A stretch of 9,206 nt of DNA from DASPKW01 sp038244055. Its GTDB lineage: Bacteria > Planctomycetota > Phycisphaerae > Tepidisphaerales > Tepidisphaeraceae. Positions within the stretch are counted from its first letter, which is position 1. Every line of letters starts with the position of its first letter. The position numbers were made by a program, and so were the translations under genes. The notes under the pieces are model-generated. The model ran no database searches. It was not told where the DNA came from and saw only the letters and a program-made list of their open reading frames with translations. Of the stretch, positions 6,870 to 9,206 are shown piece by piece. The stretch covers positions 1-9,206 of the forward strand of contig JBBRTW010000281.1 in the NCBI GenBank assembly GCA_038244055.1, read 5' to 3'.

Positions 6870-7748
6870 CTATGAGCCTTTTTCGAGCTCTGTCCGATAA
6901 TCTTGCAGCGCCTCATACCAGTGACGCATTTGTCGTCCCGTTAGAGCGGTATAGGGGTTATTGTCCAGAACGCTGTAATTCGGTCTACGGGCCTGTTTAG
7001 GTCTCATTGCAACCCACTGGGACGTAGAAATCGGCGTAACGTCCGTCTGGATCGAGAATTCCGACACAATTCGCCTGGCGAATTCAAACCACGAGGTTGG
7101 GGAAGAATTTGTAAGGTGCCAAATGCCATCCGCATTCCGATCCAAAATTCGCAAGACCGCCTCGGCCAGATCCGGGGCATAAGTCGGGCAGCCGATCTGG
7201 TCATTCACAACTTTCAAAGCATGACCGGCACGAGCTCGGTCAATAATGATCGTCGGAAAGCAATTGCCATGCCTGCCGAAGAGCCAGGAAGTGCGAATGT
7301 TGAGCCAGGATGATTGGGTAAACTGGGAAAGGCACTTTTCGCCCAAAAGCTTGGATTTCCCATATGCGGACAGGGGGTTTGGGGAATCTGAAGGTTGATA
7401 AGGTCGGACACTTTGGCCGTCAAAAACGAAATCCGTGCTGAAATGGACGAGTTTGGCTTTGAATTCGACGCAAAGTTCCGCCAGATGGCCGACGGCGGTC
7501 CCATTAATTAGGTTCGCGCGATCCGGCTCATCTTCGCATAAGTCCACGCCTGTGTGAGCTGCGCAATTCAGCACCAGGCTCGGGCGATGTGCCTGAAATA
7601 GGCGGTAAACACTGTTTTTATCGGTAATGTCGCATTCCGCGCGCCGCAGCGCCAGCGCGCTCACCCCCCGGGCGGCCAGAACTTTCACAAGTTCATGGGC
7701 CAGCATTCCACCGCCGCCGGTGATGAGTACGGATCGATACAGGTCCAA
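6870..7748 (-). CDS. rmlD: dTDP-4-dehydrorhamnose reductase
   Basis: A short-chain dehydrogenase-type enzyme that reduces dTDP-4-dehydrorhamnose to dTDP-L-rhamnose with NAD(P)H in the cytoplasm. In the 292-residue form, ITGGGGMLAHEL (9-20) is the nucleotide-binding GxxGxxG turn, STDFVFDG (104-111) and the YxxxK pair Tyr129-Lys133 (YGKSK) are the catalytic signature, and TSWLFG, DQIGCPT and the C-terminal RPxxSxLDN-like segment fit RmlD. No ATG fits the start. A TTG at 7748 has GGAAAGG nine bases upstream and is preferred; another in-frame TTG at 7781 lacks a ribosome-binding site, and an ATG at 7777 is out of frame. Sampled sixty-base lines in this gene are mostly about 47-53% GC (one is about 62%), against 55-73% in rmlB, and it is the only one of the five genes with no repeat array after its stop. 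It may have a separate history. Confidence 0.9.
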   Translation of the reverse strand: MDLYRSVLITGGGGMLAHELVKVLAARGVSALALRRAECDITDKNSVYRLFQAHRPSLVLNCAAHTGVDLCEDEPDRANLINGTAVGHLAELCVEFKAKLVHFSTDFVFDGQSVRPYQPSDSPNPLSAYGKSKLLGEKCLSQFTQSSWLNIRTSWLFGRHGNCFPTIIIDRARAGHALKVVNDQIGCPTYAPDLAEAVLRILDRNADGIWHLTNSSPTSWFEFARRIVSEFSIQTDVTPISTSQWVAMRPKQARRPNYSVLDNNPYTALTGRQMRHWYEALQDYRTELEKGS

Positions 7749-7835
7749 AGCCGGCTGCCTTTCCGAATCGTGAGCATCCAAAGGGAATCGGGCGACCCTG
7801 TCAGGGAGTCACCCCGCGCGGAACAGTTCGGTTTG

Positions 7836-7864
7836 ATTGTGCCACGGATTTGAATCGCGGGCAA
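7836..7864 (-). promoter_or_regulatory. Weak candidate promoter for rmlD
   Basis: On the minus strand TTGCCC (7864-7859) and CACAAT (7841-7836) are 17 bases apart, each matching 4 of 6 consensus positions. The site lies directly after the proposed rmlB terminator and about 90 bases before the rmlD start. Between it and the gene is a near-palindrome, ccctg-t-caggg (7796-7806), which could be an operator. Position is the main support. Confidence 0.25.
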
Positions 7865-7871
7865 AAGGAAA

Positions 7872-7928
7872 AGTAGGCGGTGGGCAATGGGCGGTGGGCA
7901 GTGGGCAGGGATAGTAGGCGGTAGGCAG
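7872..7928 (+). repeat. Heptamer array inverted relative to the rmlB array
   Basis: Plus-strand units AGTAGGC, GGTGGGC, AATGGGC, GGTGGGC, AGTGGGC, a 6-base AGGGAT, AGTAGGC and GGTAGGC, then AG. This is the same family as the array at 7985-8040 in the opposite orientation and is more diverged. With it, this array brackets a 56-base spacer that is not repetitive. Confidence 0.9.
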
Positions 7929-7984
7929 AAGGGGAAATTCGGCTTCAACCAATCGCCCTGCCATTTAGCTGATGTATCCTGCAG

Positions 7985-8040
7985 ACTGCCGACTGCCCAC
8001 TGCCGACTGCCGACTGCCCACTGCCCACTGCCGACTACCG
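7985..8040 (-). repeat. Heptamer array abutting the rmlB stop codon
   Basis: Eight exact 7-base steps on the plus strand: ACTGCCG, ACTGCCC, ACTGCCG, ACTGCCG, ACTGCCC, ACTGCCC, ACTGCCG, ACTACCG. On the coding strand the unit is CGGCAGT or GGGCAGT. The array ends at the base next to the TAG stop, and the last coding bases (AGGCAGT) look like one more unit shifted by two bases. Confidence 0.95.
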
Positions 8041-9105
8041 CTACTGCCTTTCCGCATATTGCTGCTCGTAATACTTCAGGTACTCGCCGCTCTTGATCGA
8101 ACGCCACCAGGCTTGGTTGTCCTTGTACCACTGCACGGTGGTCTTGATGGCCTGATCGAAGCGGTATTTGGGCTCCCAGCCGAGTTCGCGCTTGATCTTG
8201 GTAGCATCGATGGCGTAGCGGCGGTCGTGGCCGGGGCGGTCCTTGACGTAGGTGACGACATCATCCCAGTTCTGCCCCATCTCGCGGATGAGCGTTTCGG
8301 TGATCACGCGGTTGGTAATCTCATTATTACCGCCGACGTTGTAGACCTCGCCGAAGCGGCCGTTGTTGAGGACGGCCCAGATGGCATCGCAGTGATCCTC
8401 GACATAGAGCCAGTCGCGGATATTCAGCCCATCGCCGTAGAGCGGCACCTTTTTTCCTTCCATCAGATTAGTCACGAAGAGCGGGATGAGCTTTTCGGGG
8501 AAGTGATACGGCCCGTAGTTATTCGAGCAGCGCGTAGTCAGCACGGGCATGTGGAAGGTATGGAAGTAGGAGCGGACCAGGCAATCGCCCGCGCATTTGG
8601 AGGCCGAGTAGGGGCTGTTCGGTTGGAGAGGCGTTTCCTCGGTGAATTTGATCTCGGGCTTGTCCTCGGGGAGGGTGCCGTAGACTTCATCGGTGGAGAC
8701 GTGATGAAAGCGGTGCGGCCGGGGCGGCTGGGGACCCTCCAGCCATACCGCCTTGGCCGCCTTGAGCAGGACATGGGTTCCGATCACATTGGTGTCGATA
8801 AACTCATCGGGACCATGGATGGAGCGGTCGACATGGGATTCCGCGGCAAAATGGACAAGGGTGTCAATCTCTTCTTCCTGCAGCAGGCCAAGCACCAGGG
8901 CGTAATCCCTGATATCGCCATGGACAAAACGAAAGTCGCCCTCGGTCTCAACGGCGGGCAGGTTGGCCCGGTTGCCGGCATAGGTCAGGGCGTCCAGGAC
9001 CACAATCAGGCTCTCAGGGTGATTCTGCAGCCAGGAGCGGACGAAATTGGCGCCGATAAAACCGGCGCCTCCGGTTACCAGGATCTTCTCAGGATGGTAG
9101 GACAT
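8041..9105 (-). CDS. rmlB: dTDP-glucose 4,6-dehydratase
   Basis: A 354-residue extended short-chain dehydrogenase that converts dTDP-D-glucose to dTDP-4-keto-6-deoxy-D-glucose, the second step of dTDP-L-rhamnose synthesis. TGGAGFIG (11-18) is the NAD-binding turn. STDEVYG (137-143) holds the Thr138-Asp139-Glu140 catalytic triad, Tyr166 and Lys170 lie in PYSASK, and TRCSNNYGPY, GDGLNIRDWLYVEDH and RPGHDRRYAID are classic RmlB signatures. Length is normal for the family. ATG at 9105 has AAGGAAG four bases upstream. The gene ends flush against a heptamer array; its last codons and stop (AGGCAGTAG) already resemble the array unit. RmlA and RmlC, needed to complete the pathway, are not visible and would have to be coded outside the window. 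Confidence 0.97.
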   Translation of the reverse strand: MSYHPEKILVTGGAGFIGANFVRSWLQNHPESLIVVLDALTYAGNRANLPAVETEGDFRFVHGDIRDYALVLGLLQEEEIDTLVHFAAESHVDRSIHGPDEFIDTNVIGTHVLLKAAKAVWLEGPQPPRPHRFHHVSTDEVYGTLPEDKPEIKFTEETPLQPNSPYSASKCAGDCLVRSYFHTFHMPVLTTRCSNNYGPYHFPEKLIPLFVTNLMEGKKVPLYGDGLNIRDWLYVEDHCDAIWAVLNNGRFGEVYNVGGNNEITNRVITETLIREMGQNWDDVVTYVKDRPGHDRRYAIDATKIKRELGWEPKYRFDQAIKTTVQWYKDNQAWWRSIKSGEYLKYYEQQYAERQ

Positions 9106-9125
9106 TTTTCTTCCTTTTTTCTTGT

Positions 9126-9131
9126 ATTATC
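9126..9131 (-). promoter_or_regulatory. Candidate -10 element of the rmlB promoter
   Basis: GATAAT on the minus strand (5 of 6 to TATAAT) lies 20 bases before the rmlB ATG. No good -35 is seen at the right distance. A perfect 10-bp palindrome, ccattaatgg (9156-9165), lies about 25 bases further upstream and could be a regulator site, though a palindrome of that length can arise by chance. Confidence 0.25.
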
Positions 9132-9206
9132 AGGGAGATCAAACTTTTTGCGACGCCATTAATGGTTGTTTCGTAACGGCCACTTGAATGTTGTCTGCCA
9201 GGCGCC

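Larger units (their letters stand above)
7863..8040 (-). terminator. Large hairpin plus T-rich tract after rmlB
   Basis: Read on the minus strand, the rmlB stop is followed by about 56 bases of AGTSGGC-type heptamers (8040-7985), a spacer of about 56 bases, then about 57 bases of the reverse-complement heptamers (7928-7872) and TTTTCCTTTT (7872-7863). The two arms can pair over most of their length, in several registers because the units repeat. A GC-rich stem followed by a T-rich run is the form of an intrinsic terminator, though the stem is far longer than usual. Confidence 0.5.

Noticed and set aside
6328..6900. Two overlapping plus-strand frames of about 180-190 codons in the rmlD downstream gap
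   Set aside because: Their products are rich in Arg, Pro, Ser and His, overlap each other, have no domain and run into rmlD antisense. They look like chance frames.
7872..8040. A CRISPR array
   Set aside because: The units are 7 bases with no spacers between them, and the two arrays are inverted. This does not fit CRISPR repeat and spacer lengths.
7972..9162. A long plus-strand open frame opposite rmlB that begins in the heptamer array
   Set aside because: rmlB on the other strand is unambiguous, and the plus-strand frame starts with translated repeat sequence.

Overview
All five confidently called genes lie on the minus strand, so transcription runs from high to low coordinates. Together they look like the front part of an exopolysaccharide or O-antigen type assembly cluster in a GC-rich Gram-negative-type bacterium. 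The taxon cannot be fixed from this window. GC-rich genes, wide intergenic gaps and short tandem repeats after stop codons would fit a planctomycete-like or similar environmental lineage, but that is a weak inference.

Layout in transcription order: (1) 9105-8041, rmlB, dTDP-glucose 4,6-dehydratase. (2) 8040-7863, two oppositely oriented heptamer arrays that should fold into a very large hairpin followed by a T-rich tract, a likely terminator. (3) 7748 (or 7781)-6870, rmlD, dTDP-4-dehydrorhamnose reductase, in somewhat AT-richer DNA. (4) 6869-6120, a 750-base gap with a good candidate promoter near its upstream end, no secure gene, and one weak small ORF. (5) 6119-5016, a nucleotidyltransferase-like protein with a left-handed beta-helix whose catalytic signatures are eroded. 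(6) 4978-4626, an intergenic region with a 13-bp direct repeat and small hairpins. (7) 4625-2313, a Wzc-like chain-length regulator fused to a BY-type tyrosine kinase. (8) 2225-228, an unusual polyprenyl-phosphate sugar-1-phosphate transferase whose N-terminal half is a second copy of the degenerate nucleotidyltransferase plus beta-helix module. (9) 227-1, heptamer repeats and an imperfect inverted repeat.

RmlB and RmlD make and reduce intermediates of dTDP-L-rhamnose. The phosphoglycosyl transferase would load the first sugar phosphate on undecaprenyl phosphate, and the Wzc-like kinase would control polymer length and export. RmlA, RmlC, a Wza-like outer-membrane channel, a flippase and a polymerase are not in the window.

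Two observations stand out. First, the stand-alone nucleotidyltransferase-like protein and the N-terminal half of the sugar transferase appear to be paralogues. Both have lost both metal-binding aspartates, and both have serine at the second aspartate position, which suggests a conserved non-catalytic (sensor or scaffold) module tied to the initiating transferase. Second, four of the five genes carry a short tandem repeat starting at or just after the stop codon. Three of these have a 7-base unit ending in AGT or AGC on the coding strand but otherwise unrelated sequences.
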